Source: Rickettsiales bacterium (GTDB taxonomy: Bacteria; Pseudomonadota; Alphaproteobacteria; Rickettsiales; UBA998). Taken from it: a stretch of 5,942 bases of DNA. A model generated the notes under the pieces. The model saw only the letters and a program-made list of their open reading frames with translations. It ran no database searches and was not told the DNA's origin. A program made the position numbers and the translations under genes. Of this stretch, positions 1-5,396 are shown one piece after another. Where the stretch lies: contig JAIEPI010000211.1 of assembly GCA_019749855.1 (NCBI GenBank), positions 1-5,942 of the forward strand, written 5' to 3'. Numbering within the stretch: position 1 is the first letter of the stretch; each line of letters begins with the position of its first letter.

Positions 1-6
1 GATTGG

Positions 7-1641
7 CTAAAAAATGAAGCGGTGCGTGATCGGAACCCGACGGTCGCGGCCAAAGCCGAGCGGCGTAATTTTCGGCCCGATGGGCGCTTGCCTACGCTTA
101 AATTCGCTGTTTTTCAACAAATTAACCACCTTTTCCAGCTCGGCGCGACTATAATGCCGGCCATAGAGCACCTCGGCACTGACGCGCTCTTCCACCAACC
201 CGTGCAACATCGCGTCTAGGCGCTCATAGTCTGGCAGGCTATCCTGATCGGTTTGATTGTCGCGCAGTTCGGCACTGGGTGGGCGTGTCAGCACGTGTGC
301 GGGAATCACCGGGCCAGCGGGGCCCCTCCCCGATTTCTGTGCCGCATTGCGCCAGTGCGCCAATGCATAGACTTGCGTTTTATAGATGTCTTTCAGTGGA
401 TTGAACGCTCCGCACATGTCCCCATAAATTGTAGCATACCCGACCGCCATCTCTGATTTATTGCCGGTGGAAAGCAGCCACCAGCCGCAACTATTGGAGA
501 GCGCCATGAGTGCCTGCCCCCGCAGCCGTGACTGGATATTCTCCAGCGCCAGTGGTGTCAGCGGCTCAGGCAGCGGGATAAGCATCGCCTGCATGGCCTG
601 CATCGCGTCATGGATCGCCAGCACATCATGCCGGACGCCAAGGCGCTCTGCAATGATTGCCGCATCTTCTACACTCTCGGCGGAGGTATAAGGCGAGGTC
701 AGCATCACGGTGCGCACACGCTCAGGCCCCAACGCATCCACCGCCATGCACGCCACCAGCGCTGAATCAATGCCACCCGATAAGCCGAGGATGACACCGC
801 CCGCGCCGTTCTTCTCAATATAATCCCTAAGCCCAAGACACACCGCCGCATAGATACCTGCCTCATGGGTTGGCAGCGCATGCGAGGCATCATGTGCCTC
901 CAGGCGACGCTTACTCAGACTGTATGACGCGCTATCGACACGAAACGAGGCCAAACGATGCACCAGCTCGCCACTGGCATTCATGGCAAATGACGCGCCA
1001 TCAAACACCAGCTCATCCTGTCCACCCACCATGTTGCAATAGAGTATGGCCATGCCATGCGAAGCGGCCTGTTGTGCCAAAGCCTCACGAATCGCAGGCT
1101 TACCCACCTCATAGGGTGAACCATTGATGACCACGGCGATCTCAACGCCCTGTGCGCCCAATTGCGCAAAAAGCTCAGGGTGCCACATATCCTCACAAAT
1201 CAGAAATGCCCATTGCCGTCCCCGCCATGAAAAGCCCTGCGGAACCGGCCCCGCCGCAAACACTCGCATTTCATCAAAAACGCCTGTATTGGGTAGATAA
1301 TGCTTCTGCGCCACATGGCGAATCTCGCCACTCTCCAGCAGGTAGGCCGCGTTATAGATCTTCCCATCCACTACCTGTAAGCCGCCTACCAGCATGGCCC
1401 CCATCTGTCCCGCCGTGGCCGCTGCCAACTGTTCCAGCGCCGCCTGCGCCTGCTGTTGAAAAGCCGGCAACAACACCAGATCTTCCGGCGGATAGCCGGT
1501 GATGGCCAGTTCAGGGAACACCACCAGATCATGGCGGCGGCAAAGGGTTTGATACTGCGATAGAATCTCGGCGACATTGCCGCTCAAATCGCCCAGAATC
1601 GGGTTGGTCTGACACAAAGCGACGTGGGTCTGCTCCGCCAT
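7..1641 (-). CDS. nadE: Glutamine-dependent NAD+ synthetase
   Basis: Cytoplasmic enzyme of the last step of NAD+ synthesis: deamido-NAD+ is adenylated with ATP and amidated with ammonia released from glutamine. The 544-residue protein has the two expected domains. Residues about 5-250 are a nitrilase-type glutaminase with the Glu-Lys-Cys triad visible as Glu44 (in FPELAITGYPPEDL), Lys113 (in QKHYLPN) and Cys149 (in LICEDMWHPE). Residues about 262-540 are the synthetase, with the ATP-pyrophosphatase loop SGGIDSA at 288-294, STGNKSE at 391-397 and RPPSAEL at 453-459. Length is normal for the compact two-domain form and the C-terminus (VPITHRF) looks complete. The ATG lies four bases after the etfA stop; no Shine-Dalgarno is visible, so translation probably depends on ribosomes finishing etfA. 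The start is supported because the glutaminase fold begins at once (VALCQTNP). It is the last visible gene of the cluster; the sequence past its stop is outside the window. Confidence 0.97.
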   Translation of the reverse strand: MAEQTHVALCQTNPILGDLSGNVAEILSQYQTLCRRHDLVVFPELAITGYPPEDLVLLPAFQQQAQAALEQLAAATAGQMGAMLVGGLQVVDGKIYNAAYLLESGEIRHVAQKHYLPNTGVFDEMRVFAAGPVPQGFSWRGRQWAFLICEDMWHPELFAQLGAQGVEIAVVINGSPYEVGKPAIREALAQQAASHGMAILYCNMVGGQDELVFDGASFAMNASGELVHRLASFRVDSASYSLSKRRLEAHDASHALPTHEAGIYAAVCLGLRDYIEKNGAGGVILGLSGGIDSALVACMAVDALGPERVRTVMLTSPYTSAESVEDAAIIAERLGVRHDVLAIHDAMQAMQAMLIPLPEPLTPLALENIQSRLRGQALMALSNSCGWWLLSTGNKSEMAVGYATIYGDMCGAFNPLKDIYKTQVYALAHWRNAAQKSGRGPAGPVIPAHVLTRPPSAELRDNQTDQDSLPDYERLDAMLHGLVEERVSAEVLYGRHYSRAELEKVVNLLKNSEFKRRQAPIGPKITPLGFGRDRRVPITHRFIF

Positions 1642-1645
1642 GAGG

Positions 1646-2575
1646 CTACAACAATTGCTCTAGCTTAGGCAGAAGCTCAAACAGATCACCGACCAGACCA
1701 TAATCCGCTACTTCAAAAATCGGCGCGTTTTCATCCTTATTGATCGCGACTATGATTTTGCTGTCTTTCATGCCAGCCAGATGCTGAATCGCCCCTGAAA
1801 TACCCACCGCAATATAAAGATCCGGCGCAACGACCTTGCCGGTTTGGCCCACCTGATAGTCATTCGGCACATAGCCAGCATCCACCGCAGCGCGAGATGC
1901 ACCAATGGCAGCACCCAGCTTGTCAGCTAAACGTTCAATCAACTGAAAGCTCTCTTTTGAGCCCAGACCACGACCACCCGAGACAACAATACGTGCATTG
2001 GTTAGCTCAGGCCGCGCTGACACCACACCCTCAAGGCGAACAAACTGCGTAAGGCCCACGGCAGGCATAGCAGGTGATTCTACAATAGTGACGGACTGTG
2101 TATTCTGCGCCGCTTTGGCAAAAGCCGTCGGGCGCACAGTCAGCACCTTTTGCTTCTCAAGCGATTGTAGAGTTTCCAGCGCGTTACCTGCATAAATAGG
2201 GTGCACGTAAGTATCAGGCGCAACAACTTTAATAATGTCGGACACTTGCTGAACGTCCAACAAAGCGGCAACGCGAGGCATCAAATCTTTACCAAAGGTC
2301 GATGCGGCAGCTAACAAGGTTGTGTAATCCCCAGCTAACGAGCGAATCAACAGGGACAGTTCCTCTGCCAGCGGCTGCGCGTAATGTTCGGCGTCCACCA
2401 GAATGACTTGCCGAATCCCAGATAATTTGGCTGCCTGTTCAGCCACTGCGCGCGCCTGCTGCCCCACGACCAGCACATCCACCACCTCATCAATCAGACC
2501 TGCCGCCGTCACGGCACTCGCGGTGGCCGCTGCCAATGTTTGTTGCGCATGCTCTGCAATCACCAACGCCGACAT
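1646..2575 (-). CDS. etfA: Electron transfer flavoprotein, alpha subunit
   Basis: Alpha subunit of the heterodimeric electron transfer flavoprotein, a soluble FAD carrier that takes electrons from acyl-CoA and related dehydrogenases and passes them to ETF:ubiquinone oxidoreductase at the membrane. The protein has 309 residues, the usual length. An N-terminal alpha/beta domain (about 1-185) is followed by the FAD-binding domain: SGGRGLGS at 199-206, SRAAVDAG at 227-234 with the conserved Arg228, QVGQTGKVVAP at 241-251, GISGAIQH at 258-265, and INKDENAPIF ending at 287 before ADYGLVGDL. All the FAD-contact motifs I know for the family are intact. Its ATG overlaps the etfB stop by one base (TAATG), and a GAAGG ribosome site lies seven bases upstream inside etfB, so the two subunits should be made in matched amounts. 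nadE follows after four bases. No ETF:quinone oxidoreductase or dehydrogenase partner is in the window. Confidence 0.97.
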   Translation of the reverse strand: MSALVIAEHAQQTLAAATASAVTAAGLIDEVVDVLVVGQQARAVAEQAAKLSGIRQVILVDAEHYAQPLAEELSLLIRSLAGDYTTLLAAASTFGKDLMPRVAALLDVQQVSDIIKVVAPDTYVHPIYAGNALETLQSLEKQKVLTVRPTAFAKAAQNTQSVTIVESPAMPAVGLTQFVRLEGVVSARPELTNARIVVSGGRGLGSKESFQLIERLADKLGAAIGASRAAVDAGYVPNDYQVGQTGKVVAPDLYIAVGISGAIQHLAGMKDSKIIVAINKDENAPIFEVADYGLVGDLFELLPKLEQLL

Positions 2576-3324
2576 TAAAGCACCTTCACTTCGAGTTTTA
2601 GTTTTTCAATCAACTCTTCAACCGAGGCGACCTTAATGCCCCCGCTGCGCTTTGGCGGTTCCTGCACCGAAACAACCGTCACGCGTGGCGTCATGTCAAT
2701 GCCAAGACTCTCTGCTTCAATCACAGCCAGTGGCTTACTGCGCGCTTTCATGATGTTGGGTAGCGATGCATAACGCGGCTCATTGAGGCGCAAATCGGTG
2801 GTAATCACGCAGGGCAGTTGCATGGCAATGCTCATTAATCCGCCATCAACCTCACGTGTGACCGTCACGTCGCTGCCATTGACTTCCAGTTTCGATGCAA
2901 AAGTTCCTTGCGGCCAGCCGAGCAAAGCGGCCAGCATTTGTCCTGTTTGGTTGGCATCATCATCGATCGCCTGCTTGCCCACAATCACCATCTGCGGCTG
3001 CTCGGCCAGCACTTGTGTACGGATCAGCTTCGCCGCGGCGAGCGGTTGAATCACTGCCTGTGTTTTGAGATGAATGGCGCGATCAGCGCCCATAGCAAGC
3101 GCGGCACGCAGTGTTTCCACTACGGAGTCCCCCCCAATGGAGACAACAACCACTTCAGTGGCCAGTGATTTTTCCTTCAGCCTGATGGCTTCTTCGACCG
3201 CAATTTCGTCAAACGGATTCATCGACATTTTGACATTGGCCAACTCAACGCCCGTCTGATCCGCTTTCACGCGGATTTTTACATTGTAATCAACGACGCG
3301 TTTGACGCAGACCAGAATTTTCAT
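2575..3324 (-). CDS. etfB: Electron transfer flavoprotein, beta subunit
   Basis: Beta subunit of ETF, which carries a structural AMP and the loop that docks on partner dehydrogenases. The 249-residue protein starts MKILVCVKRVVDYNVKIRVK, the typical N-terminus of housekeeping (group I) ETF beta. VGKQAIDDDANQTGQ at about 115-129 is the nucleotide (AMP) region. LNEPRYASLPNIMKA at 180-194 is the dehydrogenase recognition loop, nearly the same as in mitochondrial ETFB. These features suit the non-bifurcating respiratory ETF rather than the FixAB type; this is a family-based inference. The start is fixed by a strong Shine-Dalgarno (AAGGGGAG) seven bases upstream. The 59-base gap to the HIG1 gene holds a TTAA-N7-TTAA box and a possible -10, so etfB may have its own, CtrA-linked promoter. 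The stop codon shares its last base region with the etfA start (TAATG). Confidence 0.97.
   Translation of the reverse strand: MKILVCVKRVVDYNVKIRVKADQTGVELANVKMSMNPFDEIAVEEAIRLKEKSLATEVVVVSIGGDSVVETLRAALAMGADRAIHLKTQAVIQPLAAAKLIRTQVLAEQPQMVIVGKQAIDDDANQTGQMLAALLGWPQGTFASKLEVNGSDVTVTREVDGGLMSIAMQLPCVITTDLRLNEPRYASLPNIMKARSKPLAVIEAESLGIDMTPRVTVVSVQEPPKRSGGIKVASVEELIEKLKLEVKVL
2583..2587 (-). promoter_or_regulatory. Shine-Dalgarno of etfA inside etfB
   Basis: GAAGG on the minus strand within the last codons of etfB, seven bases before the etfA ATG, next to the TAATG stop-start overlap (2577-2573). This arrangement supports coupled translation of the two ETF subunits. Confidence 0.7.
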
Positions 3325-3331
3325 GTTGGGG

Positions 3332-3339
3332 CTCCCCTT
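3332..3339 (-). promoter_or_regulatory. Shine-Dalgarno of etfB, inside a small palindrome
   Basis: AAGGGGAG on the minus strand, seven bases before the ATG at 3324. The core is part of the inverted repeat GGGGAGCCCC, which could weakly hide the site in the mRNA. Confidence 0.75.
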
Positions 3340-3341
3340 TT

Positions 3342-3347
3342 TCTATA
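3342..3347 (-). promoter_or_regulatory. Possible -10 element of etfB
   Basis: TATAGA on the minus strand, 12 bases after the TTAA-N7-TTAA box, with no good -35 of its own, as expected if an activator takes that place. A difficulty is that the predicted start near 3335 would fall inside the Shine-Dalgarno and leave only about 11 bases of leader. Confidence 0.3.
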
Positions 3348-3359
3348 GCGCGACAAGCC

Positions 3360-3374
3360 TTAAGATTCGCTTAA
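3360..3374. promoter_or_regulatory. CtrA-type box upstream of etfB
   Basis: A perfect TTAA-N7-TTAA (minus strand TTAAGCGAATCTTAA), 36-50 bases before the etfB ATG. This is the full-length form of the box bound by CtrA, the cell-cycle response regulator of alphaproteobacteria. It is the only such pair I found in the window, and it lies in a 59-base intergenic gap. With TATAGA at 3347-3342 as the -10, the box would span about -39 to -25, overlapping the -35 as in CtrA-activated promoters. Binding itself is not shown. Confidence 0.45.
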
Positions 3375-3383
3375 AAAAACAGG

Positions 3384-3575
3384 TTATTTGCCGAGATAAA
3401 AAATCAACCCAAGCAGAAGAATCGCGCCACCCTGTAAGGCCACCCGCGCAACCATAAGTTTATTCGAGTATTTCTCGCTCACCGCGCCGCCACGTGCCAT
3501 AAACACCAGCCCAACAACGAGCGCCACTGCGGTGGCAAGCATCAAAGCAAACAGGGCAAATAATAAAATATTCAT
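3384..3575 (-). CDS. HIG1-domain twin transmembrane protein
   Basis: Small inner-membrane protein of 63 residues. Two hydrophobic helices (about 3-26 and 44-62) flank a short loop containing MARGG and SEKYSNKLMVARVALQGG. The R-x3-Q pattern (Arg44 to Gln48) and the loop before the second helix match the hypoxia-induced gene 1 (HIG1) domain. Mitochondrial HIG1 proteins (Rcf1, HIGD1A) associate with cytochrome c oxidase and respiratory supercomplexes. For bacterial twin-transmembrane versions the role is less settled, so a respiratory-complex role here is inferred. The next gene downstream is etfB, a neighbourhood known from alphaproteobacteria; there a cobalamin adenosyltransferase often sits in between, but not here. 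No Shine-Dalgarno precedes the ATG; instead a strong sigma-70-like promoter places the predicted transcript start on or next to the ATG. Confidence 0.88.
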   Translation of the reverse strand: MNILLFALFALMLATAVALVVGLVFMARGGAVSEKYSNKLMVARVALQGGAILLLGLIFYLGK

Positions 3576-3580
3576 AAATA

Positions 3581-3610
3581 CTTATATGTTTGCTGCTGGG
3601 TGAATGTCAA
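3581..3610 (-). promoter_or_regulatory. Promoter of the HIG1 gene, probably giving a leaderless mRNA
   Basis: Read on the minus strand, a perfect TTGACA (3610-3605), an 18-base spacer and TATAAG (3586-3581, 5 of 6). With the -10 at positions -12 to -7, transcription would start at about 3574-3575, the first base of the HIG1 ATG. No Shine-Dalgarno is present, which agrees with leaderless translation. The TGA stop of the zf-CHCC gene (3609-3607) is part of the -35 hexamer. Confidence 0.6.
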
Positions 3611-3795
3611 GAGGTGGGCGCATCATGCGGGGTATAAACGAAGCTGCGGCTGCAATAGGGGCACACGACAAAACCCTCTTCACTCTCAATATGCAGATAA
3701 ACACGCGGATGTCCGAGCGCACCCTGCGAGCCATCACACACCACTTCTAAATGATGAACCGGCACAGTTTCAAAGACGGGCATTGGGGTTGCCAT
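3607..3795 (-). CDS. CHCC-type zinc-finger protein (NDUFS6-like)
   Basis: 62-residue protein of the zf-CHCC family. The ligands are visible as Cys20, His29, Cys45 and Cys48, in the contexts VVCDG, GHPRVYLHI and FVVCPYCSRSFVY. The mitochondrial member, NDUFS6, is a zinc-binding complex I subunit needed for assembly. Small bacterial relatives are common in proteobacteria but mostly uncharacterised, so a complex I accessory role is only suggested by homology. The start is decided by an AAGGAGA Shine-Dalgarno six bases before the ATG. A promoter-like TTGACG-17-TAAAAC lies just upstream, which suggests transcription independent of the lytic transglycosylase gene before it. The TGA stop is embedded in the -35 hexamer of the next promoter, so this gene and the HIG1 gene are packed as tightly as two separately promoted genes can be. 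Confidence 0.88.
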   Translation of the reverse strand: MATPMPVFETVPVHHLEVVCDGSQGALGHPRVYLHIESEEGFVVCPYCSRSFVYTPHDAPTS

Positions 3796-3801
3796 GAAAA
3801 A

Positions 3802-3808
3802 TCTCCTT
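3802..3808 (-). promoter_or_regulatory. Shine-Dalgarno of the zf-CHCC gene
   Basis: AAGGAGA on the minus strand, six bases before the ATG at 3795. It is the best ribosome site in the window and decides the start of this short gene. Confidence 0.85.
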
Positions 3809-3822
3809 ACGCAATGACAATT

Positions 3823-3851
3823 GTTTTACACAGCCCGTGTCGTTTCGTCAA
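3823..3851 (-). promoter_or_regulatory. Promoter of the zf-CHCC gene
   Basis: Read on the minus strand, TTGACG (3851-3846), a 17-base spacer and TAAAAC (3828-3823). It lies wholly in the 63-base gap after the transglycosylase stop. The predicted start near 3816 leaves a leader of about 20 bases that includes the AAGGAGA ribosome site. Confidence 0.5.
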
Positions 3852-3858
3852 AACGCAA

Positions 3859-4830
3859 TCAGTCAAAAATAAAGTTCGGGCCTTTTTGTGATGACGACAC
3901 GCGGGCCACTTTAGGTGAGGCATGCGTGCTCTCGGCAAGAATCGTCTCAGGTGCACTGCCGCCACGGCTGGCCGTTTGTAACACGGGCGATTCCTCAGAG
4001 TCATAAGCGGGCGCCTCCGACTTTGCCGACGCCGGACGCACCACCAGCACTTCCGGCGAACCGGATGCACGACGACGATCGCCCACCTGAATCACCTTCA
4101 TGCGCGAGGTCATGCGATCCTCTGAGCGCGTTTTCGCATCCCCCAGCGAATGAGAGCTTTCTCCATCACGCACGGAAATAGAGAACATGCGATTACGCGG
4201 CGACAGACCACCATAATCACGCGTACGACCGTTAAACAGCACATCCGAGGCGGACGCATATTGCACGGGGCCACCCAGCGCGCGTTGCCAGTTTTTACGC
4301 ACATTGGTATAATAGGCGCGCCCCTTCGCGGTGCCGCGTGAGTGGTAGGCGGCAATCGCCTCCCGCCAGTTGCCGAGATCGTCGAAATTACTCCGCAGAA
4401 ACTTGGCGCCGTACGCCACGTTGCTGGTTGGGTTGAACGCATCCATCAGGCTGCTGAAGGCGTCTGGATGGTGCTTGAGATTCACCTGCATGCATCCCAC
4501 ATCCATACTTTGCACGCCCTTGAGTTGCAGGCGGCGCGCAAAGGTCACGGCATCATGCATGGTGTCAAAATAGTAGCCCTGCCCCTGCGCGTTGATGGTC
4601 CACGGCCAGGGCACCACCGCTTTGGCTTCATCACTCCAGCGGCCTGATTCCGTCATGGAAATGGCTTGCGTCAACTGTTTGGGAATGCCCAGCTCACGCT
4701 CAACGCGCGCAAAATTCTGCGAACATAAACGCGAAACCTCCGGCGCAGCATGCTCTGATGCGGCATGCGCAGATGCAGCCATGCCCATCATCAGCAAGAC
4801 CAGCCATGGGGAGATACGTGAGAAAATCAT
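3859..4830 (-). CDS. Secreted lytic transglycosylase with long C-terminal tail
   Basis: Exported peptidoglycan-cleaving enzyme of 323 residues. Residues 1-23 form a signal peptide (hydrophobic stretch WLVLLMMGMAASAHA, likely cut after AHA). Residues about 34-185 are an SLT-type transglycosylase domain: catalytic Glu61 in MTESGRW, the WPWTINA segment at 75-81, GCMQVN at 112-117 and AYH at 161-163. It should cut the MurNAc-GlcNAc bond with formation of 1,6-anhydro-MurNAc in the periplasm. Residues about 186-323 are rich in Ser, Ala, Arg, Glu and Pro, show no fold I recognise and look disordered, ending GPNFIFD. The open frame continues to 5139, but that would run through the divergent gene and put the signal peptide in mid-protein; the ATG at 4830 is therefore chosen, although its ribosome site is weak. 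A promoter (TTGCTT-18-TATAAA) sits just upstream. Confidence 0.9.
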   Translation of the reverse strand: MIFSRISPWLVLLMMGMAASAHAASEHAAPEVSRLCSQNFARVERELGIPKQLTQAISMTESGRWSDEAKAVVPWPWTINAQGQGYYFDTMHDAVTFARRLQLKGVQSMDVGCMQVNLKHHPDAFSSLMDAFNPTSNVAYGAKFLRSNFDDLGNWREAIAAYHSRGTAKGRAYYTNVRKNWQRALGGPVQYASASDVLFNGRTRDYGGLSPRNRMFSISVRDGESSHSLGDAKTRSEDRMTSRMKVIQVGDRRRASGSPEVLVVRPASAKSEAPAYDSEESPVLQTASRGGSAPETILAESTHASPKVARVSSSQKGPNFIFD

Positions 4831-4855
4831 GCGTCCGTGTCGTTTGTTGACATTT

Positions 4856-4885
4856 TTTATACCATGCTTAGGTGCACAGAAGCAA
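4856..4885 (-). promoter_or_regulatory. Promoter of the lytic transglycosylase gene
   Basis: Read on the minus strand, TTGCTT (4885-4880), an 18-base spacer and TATAAA (4861-4856). The -35 matches 4 of 6 and the -10 matches 5 of 6 consensus bases. The predicted start near 4849 gives a leader of about 19 bases before the ATG at 4830. Confidence 0.5.
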
Positions 4886-4972
4886 TCATCGTGCCAGAAT
4901 CCATCTTGGAATTGCCGAAAAACAGGAGTAGATAAGTCAATGCACGCGACTTTTATCACATTTCCCACCCAT

Positions 4973-4976
4973 GGAG
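4973..4976 (+). promoter_or_regulatory. Shine-Dalgarno of the small exported protein
   Basis: GGAG five bases before the ATG at 4982. It supports this start, which gives a standard signal peptide, over the in-frame ATG at 4940. Confidence 0.5.
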
Positions 4977-4981
4977 TTTCT

Positions 4982-5293
4982 ATGCGCCGCCTTGTCACTG
5001 CCTGCCTTATCGCTGGTTTGAGTGTTTTTGCCACCTCCGCTTTTGCGCTGAACACCGTGACCAATCTGGATAACGAACCGCACCGTGTGGTGGTACGATC
5101 CATCGGCGGCGCCGAGCGTATCATTGATCTGCCGGTCAACGGGACGGAGCGTTACAATGAATACCAGTCCAATGTGTATCTCACCGGTCAGGAGGCGCGC
5201 ATTCAGCCCTCACGCATGGGGGACCAGTTTGTGATCTGGGATGATGGCATTCTGCGCCTGCAACGCCGCCAGTATCAAGGCTTCACCCAATAG
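4982..5293 (+). CDS. Small exported protein of unknown function
   Basis: I do not recognise this 103-residue protein. A clear signal peptide covers residues 1-22 (MRRLVTACLIAGLSVFATSA then FA, with an A-F-A cleavage site), so it should be exported through Sec. The mature part of about 81 residues has alternating hydrophobic residues (HRVVVRSIGG, RIIDLPVNG, DQFVIWDDGILRLQ), suggesting a small beta-rich domain. It has no cysteine after the signal, no lipobox and no membrane anchor. The chosen ATG has GGAG five bases upstream. An in-frame ATG at 4940, with AGGAG eleven bases before it, would add 14 residues ahead of the signal peptide and is less likely. The gene is divergent from the lytic transglycosylase across 151 bases and convergent with ppdK. 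A cell-envelope role is possible from export and location only. Confidence 0.8.
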   Translation: MRRLVTACLIAGLSVFATSAFALNTVTNLDNEPHRVVVRSIGGAERIIDLPVNGTERYNEYQSNVYLTGQEARIQPSRMGDQFVIWDDGILRLQRRQYQGFTQ

Positions 5294-5323
5294 GTCTAAC
5301 GCGCTGGAGCAGCTGGGGAGTCC

Positions 5324-5348
5324 GGCTGCGGGTGACGCAAGCGCAGTC
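5324..5348. repeat. Inverted repeat between convergent genes
   Basis: GGCTGCG and CGCAGTC can form a seven-pair stem (one G-T) around an 11-base loop in the 103-base gap between the exported-protein stop and the ppdK stop. No T-run follows on either strand, so it is not a standard intrinsic terminator; it may end or protect transcripts from either side, or be chance. Confidence 0.25.
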
Positions 5349-5396
5349 TGTACAATGACAATTTCATGACGTCTCCGCCATGATGGAGCACTTCGC

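Larger units (their letters stand above)
4831..4981. other. Divergent intergenic region, lytic transglycosylase / small exported protein
   Basis: This 151-base spacer must hold start signals for both flanking genes. The minus-strand promoter at 4856-4885 is reasonably clear. For the plus-strand gene the best I can find is TTGGAA (4906-4911), 17 bases, then TAGATA (4929-4934), which matches the consensus poorly. If used, transcription would start near 4941 and favour the ATG at 4982 over the one at 4940. I see no operator-like inverted repeat. Confidence 0.5.

Noticed and set aside
587..603. Two copies of GCCTGCAT, nine bases apart.
   Set aside because: They encode Met-Gln-Ala repeated in a helix of NadE; this is normal coding sequence, not a repeat element.
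253..1502. Several plus-strand and minus-strand open frames of 60-120 residues inside nadE.
   Set aside because: They lie in other frames of a strongly conserved gene, lack start signals, and have compositions rich in Arg, Pro, Cys and Trp typical of shadow frames.
3327..3343. GGGGCTCCCC followed by TTTTT on the plus strand as an intrinsic terminator.
   Set aside because: The stem leaves a two-base loop, no plus-strand gene ends nearby, and the same bases are explained as the etfB ribosome site.
3364..3368. GATTC inside the CtrA-like box as a CcrM (GANTC) methylation site.
   Set aside because: I count GANTC at roughly the chance rate across the window, including inside genes, so this one carries little weight.
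4847..4852. A perfect TTGACA on the plus strand as a promoter for the exported protein.
   Set aside because: No -10-like hexamer lies 16-18 bases downstream; the sequence there is AGGTGC.
4827..4853. An eight-codon upstream ORF whose TGA overlaps the transglycosylase start (ATGA).
   Set aside because: It has no ribosome site, and the predicted transcript start near 4849 lies after its ATG, so it would not be on the mRNA.
4592..4981. Upstream open frame continuous with the small exported protein.
   Set aside because: It is antisense to the well-supported transglycosylase gene and would bury the signal peptide in mid-protein.
4831..5139. Extension of the transglycosylase frame to an ATG at 5139, giving 426 residues.
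   Set aside because: It would overlap the divergent exported-protein gene and place a textbook signal peptide at residue 104. The added residues resemble no domain.
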